From assembly GCA_009841265.1 (NCBI GenBank), contig VXMB01000007.1, positions 434,001 to 498,000 of the forward strand: a stretch of 64,000 nucleotides of DNA, in the 5' to 3' direction. The stretch comes from Gemmatimonadota bacterium (GTDB taxonomy: Bacteria; JAAXHH01). The notes beneath the pieces were generated by a model that was not told the origin of the DNA, did not search any database, and saw nothing but the letters and a program-made list of their open reading frames with translations. Shown in pieces: positions 17,821 through 26,040 of this stretch (the stretch's first letter is position 1; each line of letters begins with the position of its first letter). Both the position numbers and the translations under genes were made by a program.

Positions 17821-18209
17821 GATGCTCCTCCTTTTTTAAGTTACCAACTGACCTCTTCACAATCTCTTCACAATCTCTTTGCCGCCTTTCGGAACCGAAT
17901 GGCCATCCCCGGCGTACATTAGTTTAGAAACGCGGGTGATGCGGCAGTTCCGTCATCTGCAACTTAGATAGCGCAAAGACCGTGCCAGTTCGAAAGGATG
18001 CATCCGAAAGAAGGTAAGGGAAGCACCGTAAGTCGTTGAATTCGAGCTGTTTAGTTTGAATAAAAAAAACGCAAGATTTGTACGATAAAAACCGACTAAT
18101 CTGATGTAAGAGCAAATAGATATGCCAAATTGGCAGAACATGACAAATTGGCATATCGCGACTGCCAACAATAAAACGCGCAACAGGGCTGGCAGGGAGG
18201 TGATACGGT
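17821..18209. other. 389-bp intergenic region between divergent hsp20 and sigma genes
   Basis: It holds no convincing gene. It has lower GC than its surroundings, with poly-A tracts around 18060. Features seen are a tandem 11-bp repeat CTCTTCACAAT at 17853-17863 and 17864-17874 on the hsp20 side, and a cluster of TTGGC/GCCAA half-sites at 18120-18168 on the sigma-factor side. Both promoters must lie here, but no unambiguous -35/-10 pair can be picked. Confidence 0.5.
18120..18156 (+). promoter_or_regulatory. Inverted-repeat cluster upstream of the sigma-factor gene
   Basis: ATATGCCAA (18120-18128) is mirrored by TTGGCATAT (18148-18156), a perfect 9-bp inverted repeat with a 19-bp gap. A nested palindrome GCCAA-A-TTGGC sits at 18124-18134 and a further TGCCAA at 18163-18168. 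It lies 54-90 bp upstream of the sigma-factor ATG, a suitable place for a repressor or activator dimer array. The binding protein is unknown. Confidence 0.45.
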
Positions 18210-19076
18210 ATGAAACTTACCACGAAGATCCAGGTCAGAGATGACGAGTCGCTCGACCTGTACCTGAAAGAGATCGGCGATACGGAACTGCTCACGCCCG
18301 AGGATGAGGAGGAACTGGCCCGCCGCATCCGGGATGGCGACGAGAAAGCGCTGGAGACCATGATTCACGCGAACCTGCGTTTCGTCGTCGTGGTGGCCAA
18401 GCAGTACCAGAACCAGGGCCTCGCCCTTTCCGATCTGATCAGCGAGGGGAACATCGGCCTGATGAAAGCCGCGCGCCGATTCGACGAGAAGAAGGGGTTC
18501 AAGTTCATCTCCTACGCGGTCTGGTGGATCCGTCAGGCGATCCTCCACGCGCTGGCCGAGCAGGCCCGGCTGATCCGGCTGCCCGTCAACAAGATCGAGG
18601 AACTGCGCCGGATCGAACGTACCATCAAGAAGCGTGAAGCCGAAATGGCCCAGGCCGGGGACGCCTCGGGTGACGGCGGCGACGAGGGCGAAGAGCGGAG
18701 TTACGGCAAGGGCCGTCATCCCGCCCTGCCGGAATGGGCGAGCACGCCGCTTTCGCTGGACGCGCCGGTCGGCGACCAGGATGCCTATACCCTGATGGAC
18801 CGGCTCCGGGACCAGGACAGCAAGATGCCGGACGATGCACTGCAGGAAGAGTTGCTGCGGACGGAGGTGAGGCGTGCGGTATCGAACCTGACCGATCGCG
18901 AGAGCGAGGTGTTGAACCTGTACTTCGGCCTGAACTCGGACCGGGCGTACACACTTGAAGAGATCGGGGTTCGATTCGGCCTGACGCGGGAACGGATCCG
19001 CCAGATCAAGCAGAAGGCCATCAACAAGCTGCGCCATACCCGCCACGGCAGCCGCCTGGCCGCCTACGCGGACTAA
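18210..19076 (+). CDS. RpoD/RpoS-like sigma-70 factor with atypical region 3
   Basis: A 288-residue group 1/2 sigma factor that directs RNA polymerase to promoters. Region 1.2 (SLDLYLKEIGDTELLTPEDE), region 2 (NLRFVVVVAKQYQNQGLALS; ISEGNIGLMKAARRFD; GFKFISYAVWWIRQAILHAL) and region 4 (LTDRESEVLNLYFGLNSD; TLEEIGVRFGLTRERIRQIK) are strongly conserved. Region 1.1 is absent. Between RLPVNKI and LSLDAPVGD, where the region 3 helices normally lie, there is instead a Gly/Asp/Glu-rich segment (AGDASGDGGDEGEERSYGKG) with no recognisable helix-turn-helix. A GGGAGG lies 8 bp before the ATG. It may be the primary or an alternative sigma factor. Confidence 0.9.
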   Translation: MKLTTKIQVRDDESLDLYLKEIGDTELLTPEDEEELARRIRDGDEKALETMIHANLRFVVVVAKQYQNQGLALSDLISEGNIGLMKAARRFDEKKGFKFISYAVWWIRQAILHALAEQARLIRLPVNKIEELRRIERTIKKREAEMAQAGDASGDGGDEGEERSYGKGRHPALPEWASTPLSLDAPVGDQDAYTLMDRLRDQDSKMPDDALQEELLRTEVRRAVSNLTDRESEVLNLYFGLNSDRAYTLEEIGVRFGLTRERIRQIKQKAINKLRHTRHGSRLAAYAD

Positions 19077-19251
19077 ATGGAGCTACAAAGGAGTTAAGAA
19101 GGAGTTAAGCAGGAAGGGTCCGGTGGGCTTGGTTTATGGCCGACCGGGCTGGCCGGGCCGACCGGCGACAGACATAGCGGCCGACTGCAAAGAAACTGCG
19201 GCGTCGCGTGAACTCTTGAACGGACCTGACATGATCCGTCTGCCATTGCCC

Positions 19252-19278
19252 CGGCGGGAGTTTACCGGCGCCGTTTTT
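19252..19278. terminator. Weak terminator candidate after the sigma gene
   Basis: CGGCG (19252-19256) can pair with CGCCG (19269-19273), followed by TTTTT. The stem is only 5 bp, so this is tentative. It lies between the convergent sigma-factor gene and the nuclease-like gene. Confidence 0.35.
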
Positions 19279-19295
19279 ATGGTCTAATTTAGATG

Positions 19296-20348
19296 TTAAG
19301 TCTTAGAATCAGTTCTGTTGATCACTATATCTAAGTCAGTGAACTTAGAAGACAGCAATTCGGCAGCTTTTATCGCGTCTTCTGTAAACCAGTTTTTTGT
19401 CAGAGCGTATGTTTTACCATCTACCGGAAACAACTCACCATCATCAATAAAGTACCGTCTCGGTCTGTCTTCTGATATGGAAAGTAGTTTGTCCCTGTAC
19501 TCATCCGGACCAACGATGCTATCAATCACATAGAATGGATTTGGCTTGAACTGTTCAATGGAAGAAATGACGTCTCCGATTGGCTTTCCTTTTAAAATGA
19601 CGTATTTCGTTACATGATGTATCATTTTGCGACTGCTTAGGTTTGATATCTGATCTCCTTCTGTCGTTACCTCAAAACGTGCAGTATCCCTCGATCTCTT
19701 TCTGATCTCCCGCTCCTTCATCGTTTTCTCGCGAATTTTCACCTGATATTCCTCTGCTTCCGGCAATGGGATGACCGTTTGGATTTCGAGGAATGTACCA
19801 TCCTTGCTCTCATACGGTTTCATACGTACGCAACGAATATCCAACCCAAAATCATTTAACCACATTACAGATGTACAAAGTTCCTTTGAGAACTCCGCAG
19901 AGGCGAGCACGATTCTCACATCCTGGGCGAACTCTTCTTCGCGTTGATCATCCCACCCCAGAAAATCCAACAAGCCCTCTTCCGGATTAGTCTCGTTGCC
20001 ATTCTTCTGTAAGTAAGTTCCGTAAATTTCCACAAGCTTATCGAAGGTTAACGTCGAAATCATAGCTGCATATCTCAAAGCCTGTAGTTCCATGTATCCG
20101 CCATCCGTTGTAATTTTAATCTCAATTACAACCAAACTGGCGTCTTTATCGATACCCAACAGGTCAATCCGTTTTTTGCTGTCCTCCCAGTCTCTGAATT
20201 CCTCGGATACAATTAGAGTATCTGGAGAAATCGCATTGATCTGCGATTTAAGCATTTTCTGCAAATCAATTTCCTTAAGGTTCTGATCTTTGAATGTAGT
20301 CTCGTCAAATTTCACGAGTTGTTTATCTTGAATTCTGTAAATTGGCAT
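19296..20348 (-). CDS. PD-(D/E)XK nuclease-like protein of low GC, unknown role
   Basis: A 350-residue protein. Residues 40-95 contain a PD-(D/E)XK-like core: SEEFRDWEDSKKRIDLLGID then SLVVIEIKI, as in DUF91/NucS-related and restriction-type nucleases. The rest has no motif I recognise, apart from Arg/Lys-rich helices near residue 205 (KEREIRKRSRDTARFE). Base composition is clearly more A/T-rich than in its neighbours, suggesting recent acquisition. It could be a defence or accessory gene standing alone; no methyltransferase or helicase partner is adjacent. The C-terminal region is similar in style to proteins that sense or bind nucleic acid, but I cannot assign it. Confidence 0.55.
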   Translation of the reverse strand: MPIYRIQDKQLVKFDETTFKDQNLKEIDLQKMLKSQINAISPDTLIVSEEFRDWEDSKKRIDLLGIDKDASLVVIEIKITTDGGYMELQALRYAAMISTLTFDKLVEIYGTYLQKNGNETNPEEGLLDFLGWDDQREEEFAQDVRIVLASAEFSKELCTSVMWLNDFGLDIRCVRMKPYESKDGTFLEIQTVIPLPEAEEYQVKIREKTMKEREIRKRSRDTARFEVTTEGDQISNLSSRKMIHHVTKYVILKGKPIGDVISSIEQFKPNPFYVIDSIVGPDEYRDKLLSISEDRPRRYFIDDGELFPVDGKTYALTKNWFTEDAIKAAELLSSKFTDLDIVINRTDSKT

Positions 20349-20444
20349 GGAAACCTTTATGGTGCGAACTCGAAACCGTTCGGCAGTTTCGCGTCATCGC
20401 TCTTGGTTCAAAAAGCAATCTGAATTACGAATACAGTGCGGTCT

Positions 20445-21047
20445 TTACTGTTTTTTCTCCCGCTCCATGTACATGTCGAAGTCCATCTTCTCGTACCATC
20501 CGCCTTCGACGAAACGCAACATGGGTGCGAAGAGATCGGGGCCGTAGTATCCCCTGACGGGCAGGAGGGCACGACCTTCCGAGGTGAGAAACCACGTGGT
20601 TGGATAGCTGCTCACCCGGAACACAAGGGCCACCTGGTATTCCGTCAGGGTCTGGCCTTCGATGATCAGCGGTTGGGAGGATTCCGCATTCAGCTTCACC
20701 GGGATGAAGGATTTGCTCAGTAGCTTCAGGACGGCCTCGTCGCGGTAAGTTTTCTCGTTCATCCTTCTGCAATTTGGACACCAGTCGGTGTAGAAGTTGA
20801 CGATGATGAGCTTGCCGGAGTCCTTGGCCAGCGCCAGGGCCTTGTCGAGCCGTTGCCAGTCGGGTTCGGCCGGCTTTTTCTCATTTACTTCACCAGCCGT
20901 GGCGACTGGAACGCCAATGGTCGGGCCGGCACAGATCGCCATGCAGAATATGGCCACGAGGAAGGCCGCAAAAGCGGTACCTGGTCGTCGTCCTGTGCGT
21001 CTTTTTACGGACCGCGTTTCGATTACTACTGATTGCTTGGACGGCAT
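20445..21047 (-). CDS. Exported thioredoxin-fold protein
   Basis: A 200-residue protein. A positively charged N-terminus and hydrophobic segment (FAAFLVAIFCMAICAGPTIG) form a signal peptide or anchor. The thioredoxin domain follows with the redox motif WCPNC (FYTDWCPNCRRMNEKTY), where CxxC is C-P-N-C, and a cis-Pro region (VSSYPTTWFLTSEGRAL). It resembles the Thioredoxin_7 / DsbD-gamma-like group that reduces or rearranges disulfides in the periplasm, but a partner such as DsbD is not nearby. It lies 96 bp upstream of the low-GC nuclease-like gene on the same strand. Confidence 0.8.
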   Translation of the reverse strand: MPSKQSVVIETRSVKRRTGRRPGTAFAAFLVAIFCMAICAGPTIGVPVATAGEVNEKKPAEPDWQRLDKALALAKDSGKLIIVNFYTDWCPNCRRMNEKTYRDEAVLKLLSKSFIPVKLNAESSQPLIIEGQTLTEYQVALVFRVSSYPTTWFLTSEGRALLPVRGYYGPDLFAPMLRFVEGGWYEKMDFDMYMEREKKQ

Positions 21048-21325
21048 GGATTGGAATCCCGGATGGGTAAGTCATCGGTCATCTTGGATTCTGATATTCC
21101 TAATTGCTTAACCTACCATCTTCACTCCGAAAGTCAAGCCGAAACCCCCGCGCCGCCCCGTATAGATAGGCCTTGTCATCCCCTTCCCCTTCCTCCATAT
21201 TGTAGGGATTCGGTAGACTTCAATAAGTGCAGAACGTCATTCAGTTGCAGCATAATCAACGCACTTCCGATACCCCGGTGCATCCGGCATTTTCGGTGCA
21301 TGGCGGTTTCTGCGGGACGACCTTC

Positions 21326-22639
21326 ATGACGATGCTCGAAACAACCTATCGGCAGGCCTTCGACCGGTCGGCCGCGCTGTATGAGCGTGCGCTCGAGCGG
21401 TTCCCCAACGGGGTGACCCACGACGGCCGGTTCATGCGCCCCTTCCCGGTGTACATCGACCGTGCCGAGGGATCGCGCAAGTGGTCGGTGGAGGGCCGGG
21501 AGATCATCGACTACTGGATGGGGCACGGATCCCTGATCCTGGGCCACAGTCATCCCGTGATCGTACAGGCAATCGCGGAGCAGGCGGCCCGGGGGACGCA
21601 CTACGGGGCGTGTCACGAACTCGAGATCGAATGGGCGGACCTGATCCGGCAGCTCATGCCCTCCGCGGAGACGGTCCGTTTCGTTTCTTCCGGCACGGAG
21701 GCGACGCTCATGGCCATCCGGCTGGCGCGGACCTTTACGGGCCGGCGCAAGGTCATCAAGTTCCGGGGCCATTACCACGGCTGGCACGACCAGGTGCTGG
21801 ACGGGGTCGGACCGGGGAACCAACAGCCCATGCCGGGCGTGTTGCGGGAGGTGTTCGATACGCTGATCAGCCTGCCGGAGGTCAACCTGGACCGCGTGGC
21901 GGACGTCCTCAGGCGCGATAACGACGTCGCTTGTCTCATCCTGGAACCGACGGGCGCCATGTTCGGCGGTGTCGAACTGTCCGACGACATCGTCCCGGGC
22001 CTGCGGGAGCTCACCGAGCGGCACGGCGTGATCTTCGTCATGGACGAGGTGGTCACGGGGTTCCGGTGCGCGCCGGGTGGGGCACAGGAGTACTACGGGG
22101 TCCGGCCGGACCTGAGCACGCTGGCCAAGATCGTAGCCGCGGGCCTGAACGGCGGCGCCCTGGTGGGTCGCGCGGACATCATGGAGTTGCTGGAGCTTCG
22201 GGACGACGCGGAGTGGCAGACCGACAAGAAGATGCTGCACTACGGGACCTTCAACGCGAACCCCCTTTCCGCAGCCGCGGGTATCGCCATGCTCAGGCGA
22301 ATCGCCGATGGCCGTGACATCGCCGTGGCCAACGAACGGGCGGCGGAGCTGCGAAAGCGCATGTCGGAGGTGCTGGCCGCCAACGGGCTGGATGGCTGGC
22401 GGGTCTACGGCTCCTTCTCCGGGTTCAAGATCCTGTCGGCGGGAACGGCCACCGCGGACCGCCGGGGCGACGCGGACCTGCTGCACGTCATACGCCAGGC
22501 TTTGCTCCTGAACGGCGTGGACTGCATGGGGGTCGACGGGCTTACGTCTTCGGTCCATACCACTGAGGACGTGGAACGCACGGCCGAGGCCTTTGACGGC
22601 GCGATTTCGCTGCTTAGACGGGACGGGATAATCCCTTGA
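21326..22639 (+). CDS. Class III aminotransferase (glutamate-1-semialdehyde aminomutase-like)
   Basis: A 437-residue fold-type I PLP enzyme. Motifs: YWMGHGSLILGHSHPVIVQA near the N-terminus, VRFVSSGTEATLMAIRLAR (phosphate-binding SGTEA), IKFRGHYHGWHD, FVMDEVVTGFRCAPGG (PLP-ring Asp) and LAKIVAAGLNGGALVGRADI, whose Lys should form the Schiff base. This resembles HemL-related aspartate aminotransferase-family proteins. True HemL is usually found with tetrapyrrole genes, which are absent here, so an amino-acid or amino-sugar substrate is as likely. I start at the ATG at 21326; a GTG at 21227 is also open, but the added residues do not look like protein. Confidence 0.85.
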   Translation: MTMLETTYRQAFDRSAALYERALERFPNGVTHDGRFMRPFPVYIDRAEGSRKWSVEGREIIDYWMGHGSLILGHSHPVIVQAIAEQAARGTHYGACHELEIEWADLIRQLMPSAETVRFVSSGTEATLMAIRLARTFTGRRKVIKFRGHYHGWHDQVLDGVGPGNQQPMPGVLREVFDTLISLPEVNLDRVADVLRRDNDVACLILEPTGAMFGGVELSDDIVPGLRELTERHGVIFVMDEVVTGFRCAPGGAQEYYGVRPDLSTLAKIVAAGLNGGALVGRADIMELLELRDDAEWQTDKKMLHYGTFNANPLSAAAGIAMLRRIADGRDIAVANERAAELRKRMSEVLAANGLDGWRVYGSFSGFKILSAGTATADRRGDADLLHVIRQALLLNGVDCMGVDGLTSSVHTTEDVERTAEAFDGAISLLRRDGIIP

Positions 22640-22664
22640 CAGCATGGGGGTCGGCGCGTAGGTT
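22636..22664 (+). promoter_or_regulatory. Possible sigma-70 promoter for tpx
   Basis: A perfect -35 TTGACA (22636-22641) overlaps the stop codon of the aminotransferase gene. A 17-bp gap leads to TAGGTT (22659-22664) as a modest -10. The tpx start codon lies about 60 bp downstream. Confidence 0.4.
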
Positions 22665-22722
22665 GCGCCGGTGTTGAGCAAGCCGTTTCCATCCAATGAA
22701 TCGAACAAGGAGAACAGACATC

Positions 22723-23241
22723 ATGGCGACTGAAAGAGCCGGTGCGGCTACCTTTCAAGGCAATGGTTTGACCCTGGTGGGCGACGAGGTGAAGGTGGGA
22801 GACGCGGCGCCGGACTTTTCCGTGCTGGCCGACGACCTTTCGACCGTCACGCTGGCGAATTACGCAGGCAAGGTGAAAGTCATCTGCCTCGTGCCGTCCC
22901 TCGATACCCCGGTCTGCGACACCGAAATCCGCCGCTTCAACCAGGAAGCCTCAGGGCTGGGCGACAACATCGCGGTGCTGGCGGTCAGCGCGGACCTGCC
23001 CTTCGCCCAGAAGCGCTGGTGCGGCGATGCGGGCGCCGACAACGTGACGGCGCTGTCCGACCACCGCGACACTTCCCTGGGCGTGGCCTACGGCGCCGTG
23101 ATCAAGGAACTGCGCCTGCTTTCGCGCGCCGTCTTCGTCATCGACGCTTCCAACACCGTGCGGTACGTGGAGTACGTGACGGAAATCACCGAGGAACCGG
23201 ATTACGACGCCGCCCTGGCGGCCGCCCGCGCCGCCGTCTGA
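22723..23241 (+). CDS. tpx: Thiol peroxidase Tpx
   Basis: A 172-residue atypical 2-Cys peroxiredoxin that reduces hydroperoxides with thioredoxin. The peroxidatic Cys lies in [16 protein letters not shown] and the resolving Cys in [17 protein letters not shown], both in the usual Tpx places. [15 protein letters not shown] and [10 protein letters not shown] are also typical. AAGGAG lies 10 bp before the ATG at 22723; an upstream ATG nine codons earlier lacks such a site. A rho-independent terminator follows. It is probably regulated separately from the preceding aminotransferase gene. Confidence 0.95.
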   Translation: MATERAGAATFQGNGLTLVGDEVKVGDAAPDFSVLADDLSTVTLANYAGKVKVICLVPSLDTPVCDTEIRRFNQEASGLGDNIAVLAVSADLPFAQKRWCGDAGADNVTALSDHRDTSLGVAYGAVIKELRLLSRAVFVIDASNTVRYVEYVTEITEEPDYDAALAAARAAV

Positions 23242-23304
23242 GTACGGAACAGTCAGCGCGATCCGGCCAGACCGACCGGTAAACTGCGATCCTATCCTAA
23301 GAAG

Positions 23305-23338
23305 CGGCCGGGGATGATACGCCACCCCGGCCGTTTTC
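23305..23338 (+). terminator. Rho-independent terminator after tpx
   Basis: A 9-bp GC-rich stem, CGGCCGGGG (23305-23313) with CCCCGGCCG (23325-23333), has an 11-nt loop and is followed by TTTTCT. It lies between tpx and the UPF0173 gene. Confidence 0.8.
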
Positions 23339-23363
23339 TCATTTCCAGACGAGGTACGAATTC

Positions 23364-24050
23364 ATGGCAGAACTCACCTATCACGCCCACGCCAGTTACT
23401 CGCTGTCGGACGGCCGCCACGACCTGCTGTTCGATCCCTTCATCACGGGCAATCCACTGGCGACGATTTCAGCGGACGCCCTGAATCCCGACTACATCCT
23501 GCTGACCCACGGGCACGGCGACCATATCGGCGACGCGGTGCCCATCGCCCGGCGCAGCGGGGCGACGATCATCGCCTCCTACGAACTGGCCAATTACTGC
23601 GAAGCCCAGGGCGCCGAGACGCACGACCTGGGGATCGGCGGTTCGTACACCTTTCCCTTCGGGCGGGTCAAGCTCACGCAGGCGACCCACAGTTCGTCGA
23701 TCACCACGGACGACGGGACCATCGTGTACCTGGGCAATCCGGCGGGAATCATCGTGCTTTTCGACGGGAAGACGATCTACAACACGGGCGACACGGGGCT
23801 CTTCGGCGACATGGCCCTGATCGGCCGCCTGGAGAAGCCGGATGTGGTGATCATGCCCATCGGGGACAACTACACCATGGGGATCGACGACGCCGTGGAG
23901 GCGGTGAGGATGATCGGCGCCGGAACCGTGATCCCCGTCCACTACAACACCTTCCCGGTGATCGAGCAGGATCCGAACGAGTTCGTCGACAAGGTAAGCG
24001 ACCTGGCCCGCTGCGTCGTGCTGAAGCCGGGCGAGTCGGTCCAGTTGTAG
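23364..24050 (+). CDS. UPF0173 metal-dependent hydrolase (metallo-beta-lactamase fold)
   Basis: A 228-residue protein with the metal ligands of the YtkL/UPF0173 group: LTYHAHASYSLSDG, LLTHGHGDHIGDAVPIARRS (HxHxDH motif), LTQATHSSS, NTGDTGLFGDMALI and VIPVHYNTFPVI. All the family's expected His and Asp positions appear present, giving a dinuclear zinc-type centre. The physiological substrate is not known for the family; structural relatives cleave phosphoesters or lactones. An AGACGAGG lies before the ATG. It ends 6 bp from the convergent methyltransferase gene. Confidence 0.9.
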   Translation: MAELTYHAHASYSLSDGRHDLLFDPFITGNPLATISADALNPDYILLTHGHGDHIGDAVPIARRSGATIIASYELANYCEAQGAETHDLGIGGSYTFPFGRVKLTQATHSSSITTDDGTIVYLGNPAGIIVLFDGKTIYNTGDTGLFGDMALIGRLEKPDVVIMPIGDNYTMGIDDAVEAVRMIGAGTVIPVHYNTFPVIEQDPNEFVDKVSDLARCVVLKPGESVQL

Positions 24051-24056
24051 GTTGTC

Positions 24057-24893
24057 TCAGTCCATCCGCCGTAACCGCACGGCCATCATGGGCGGTGTTT
24101 CCCTGAAGTTCGCCCAGGACAACTCGCGGTCGGCTTCCACGCTTTCGTCGAAGGCGCGTTCCTCCAGGCCGTCCAGCACGAACCCCGCTTCGAAGCACGA
24201 GGCCAGCAGTGCGGACAGGGGCCGGTGAAAGATCAAGTTGGGCACGGGCTGACCCACGATAGCCAGTCCCTCGAAGGGCTGCGGCGTCAGATAACGGTCG
24301 ATCTTGATTCCGACTTTCTGGATCATTCTCCCTTCCTGGTCTACCTGTTCCGCATACCGAACGGCGTACGGCGCCTGGAAGCACGGGTGCGTGAGGCTGA
24401 AGACGAAAACGCCGGCAGGTTTGAGAAGGCCGTGCACGGCGCCGAACATCGGTCCGACCTCGGCCATGTCCATAACGGCCATGTTGGATACCGCCGCATC
24501 GAAACAATTCGTCCCCAGTCCAACCAACTCCTTCGTATCCGTCACGTCAATCACGCGGTAGTCGATTTCGCCCGCGGTTTCGTTTTCTGATGCGCCGGTC
24601 CCATGGCCTTCCGAACGATTCCGCGCCTTTTCGATCATCCCGGCGCTTCCGTCGATCGCCGTGACCCGTGCGCCCAGCCCGGCGAGAAAACGCGAGAAGT
24701 TCCCGTTCCCGCAAGCAATGTCCAGCACTTCGTCCCCGGCTTCAACGGCCAGCAGCCGATCCATGGCGGGCCGCACCAGCAGGTTGTGGAAATCGTTGCT
24801 GTGTTCGCCCATGTAGTCGTCCCAGAACCCGGCGTTCAGGTTCCATCTACTCTGCGCGTCTTCGGCCAGTTCCGGCCAGTCTGACGTGGGCAT
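24057..24893 (-). CDS. Class I SAM-dependent methyltransferase
   Basis: A 278-residue protein. Motif I is VLDIACGNGNFSRFLAGLG (about residues 56-74), followed by the acidic ribose-binding TAIDGSAGMIEKAR, and motif IV is CFDAAVSNMAVMDM. The N-terminus (RWNLNAGFWDDYMGEHSNDF) is characteristic of a Methyltransf_25-type family found alone in many genomes. The acceptor, a small molecule or protein, cannot be told from sequence. It is followed, 7 bp away and convergent, by the UPF0173 gene, and preceded by a PhyH-family gene on the same strand (44 bp gap). Confidence 0.85.
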   Translation of the reverse strand: MPTSDWPELAEDAQSRWNLNAGFWDDYMGEHSNDFHNLLVRPAMDRLLAVEAGDEVLDIACGNGNFSRFLAGLGARVTAIDGSAGMIEKARNRSEGHGTGASENETAGEIDYRVIDVTDTKELVGLGTNCFDAAVSNMAVMDMAEVGPMFGAVHGLLKPAGVFVFSLTHPCFQAPYAVRYAEQVDQEGRMIQKVGIKIDRYLTPQPFEGLAIVGQPVPNLIFHRPLSALLASCFEAGFVLDGLEERAFDESVEADRELSWANFRETPPMMAVRLRRMD

Positions 24894-24937
24894 GTCGGCT
24901 CCTTTCTACGGTCACGCGCTGATTAACGCACGGCCCG

Positions 24938-25765
24938 CTACTCGAACACCCGCATGGGCGGATCTTCCACCGGCAGGCCGTGTTCCGCCGCCCATGCGCG
25001 CAAGGGCACGTCGTCGCCCTCCCAGGGCTGGCAGAAGAGCTGCGCCGTGATGGGATCCATGGTTTCGAGTATCGTGTCAGGCGGCGTGGGATGCTGCTGG
25101 GCCCACCAGCGGTAAGCGTAGCTGATGAGCAGGGCCTTGGTGGTATCGCGGGTGAAGTTGACGGCGGGCGTGTGATAGGTGCTGGTGCTGAAGAGGTAGG
25201 CGTCGCCCGCCTCGAGCGCCGGCTCGATGAACTCCGGCGGGTCGAGAGCGCCCTTCTTGAAGCGCAGGGCCTCGTTCAGCCTGTGGCTGCCGGGGACGAG
25301 CATGGTCACCCCCGCGTCGGGCGAGGGAAAGTCCGTCAGGCAGTAACCCACGCGGATTGCCACAGTGCCCCGGATGGGGTGGTCGGGCGTGAAGTTGTTC
25401 AGGTCGCGGTGCCAGTTGCGGAACGAGCGGCCATCGCCATCGGGATAGAGGGGCTCGTCGGAGGCGGCCTGGGGGTACTTGTAAATGAGATGTCCCCGCA
25501 TGAGGTGAATGTTGTAGGATAGCAGCTGGACGACCAGGGGTACCGTGCAGCCGTTGGTGGTGAGTTCTACCAGGGCGTCGTCCAGGGCGAGATCGATGTA
25601 GCGGTTGGCGTAATAGTTGTGTATCGGGCCCGCCGTCTCCATGAACCGGTCGCCGACGGCCACGACCCGGTTCCTCAGATCGTCGTCCAGGGCGTTCTTG
25701 ACGATCAGGTAGCCGTGTTCCCGGAAGTGTTCCCGCTGCTCGGAGGTAAGGGGTGTGAACTCCAT
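24938..25765 (-). CDS. Phytanoyl-CoA dioxygenase (PhyH) family oxygenase
   Basis: A 275-residue Fe(II)/2-oxoglutarate-dependent oxygenase-like protein. It begins FTPLTSEQREHFREHGYLIV, the family N-terminus. The metal triad is visible as NWHRDLNN (HxD) and the distal His in STSTYHTPAVN, followed by an Arg region (RDTTKALLISYAYRW) for 2-oxoglutarate. PhyH-like enzymes hydroxylate lipids, small amines or natural products; the substrate is unknown. I start at the ATG at 25765; an open frame continues upstream without protein-like sequence. A second PhyH-family gene lies just beyond amt-glnK. Confidence 0.85.
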   Translation of the reverse strand: MEFTPLTSEQREHFREHGYLIVKNALDDDLRNRVVAVGDRFMETAGPIHNYYANRYIDLALDDALVELTTNGCTVPLVVQLLSYNIHLMRGHLIYKYPQAASDEPLYPDGDGRSFRNWHRDLNNFTPDHPIRGTVAIRVGYCLTDFPSPDAGVTMLVPGSHRLNEALRFKKGALDPPEFIEPALEAGDAYLFSTSTYHTPAVNFTRDTTKALLISYAYRWWAQQHPTPPDTILETMDPITAQLFCQPWEGDDVPLRAWAAEHGLPVEDPPMRVFE

Positions 25766-26040
25766 GTTGTATCCTTGGAAGATGTCGGAGGAAGTCGGAT
25801 GTATACCGGCGGCATGGGCAAATATAGAAACCCGCACGCGGCCCGTCAATATCCTGCGTCCCGCGACGCTCCACACCGGGCTGCTCTACTTCGATCAACG
25901 CCGGGTGTTTTTTTTCACATTCCTTCGCAGTTTACAAGGATTTAACCTCCGGGAAATATCCCTGTAACAGATGGGGATTATATTGGAAGCTCAGTATTAC
26001 ATGAACGTTTCCAATCCATCACAACAGGGAGGTTTTCCGT

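Noticed and set aside
18148..18168. Sigma-54 promoter (TTGGCA...GC) before the sigma gene
   Set aside because: The spacing from GG to the downstream GC is 12 bp instead of the required 10, and the sequence belongs to a larger palindrome.
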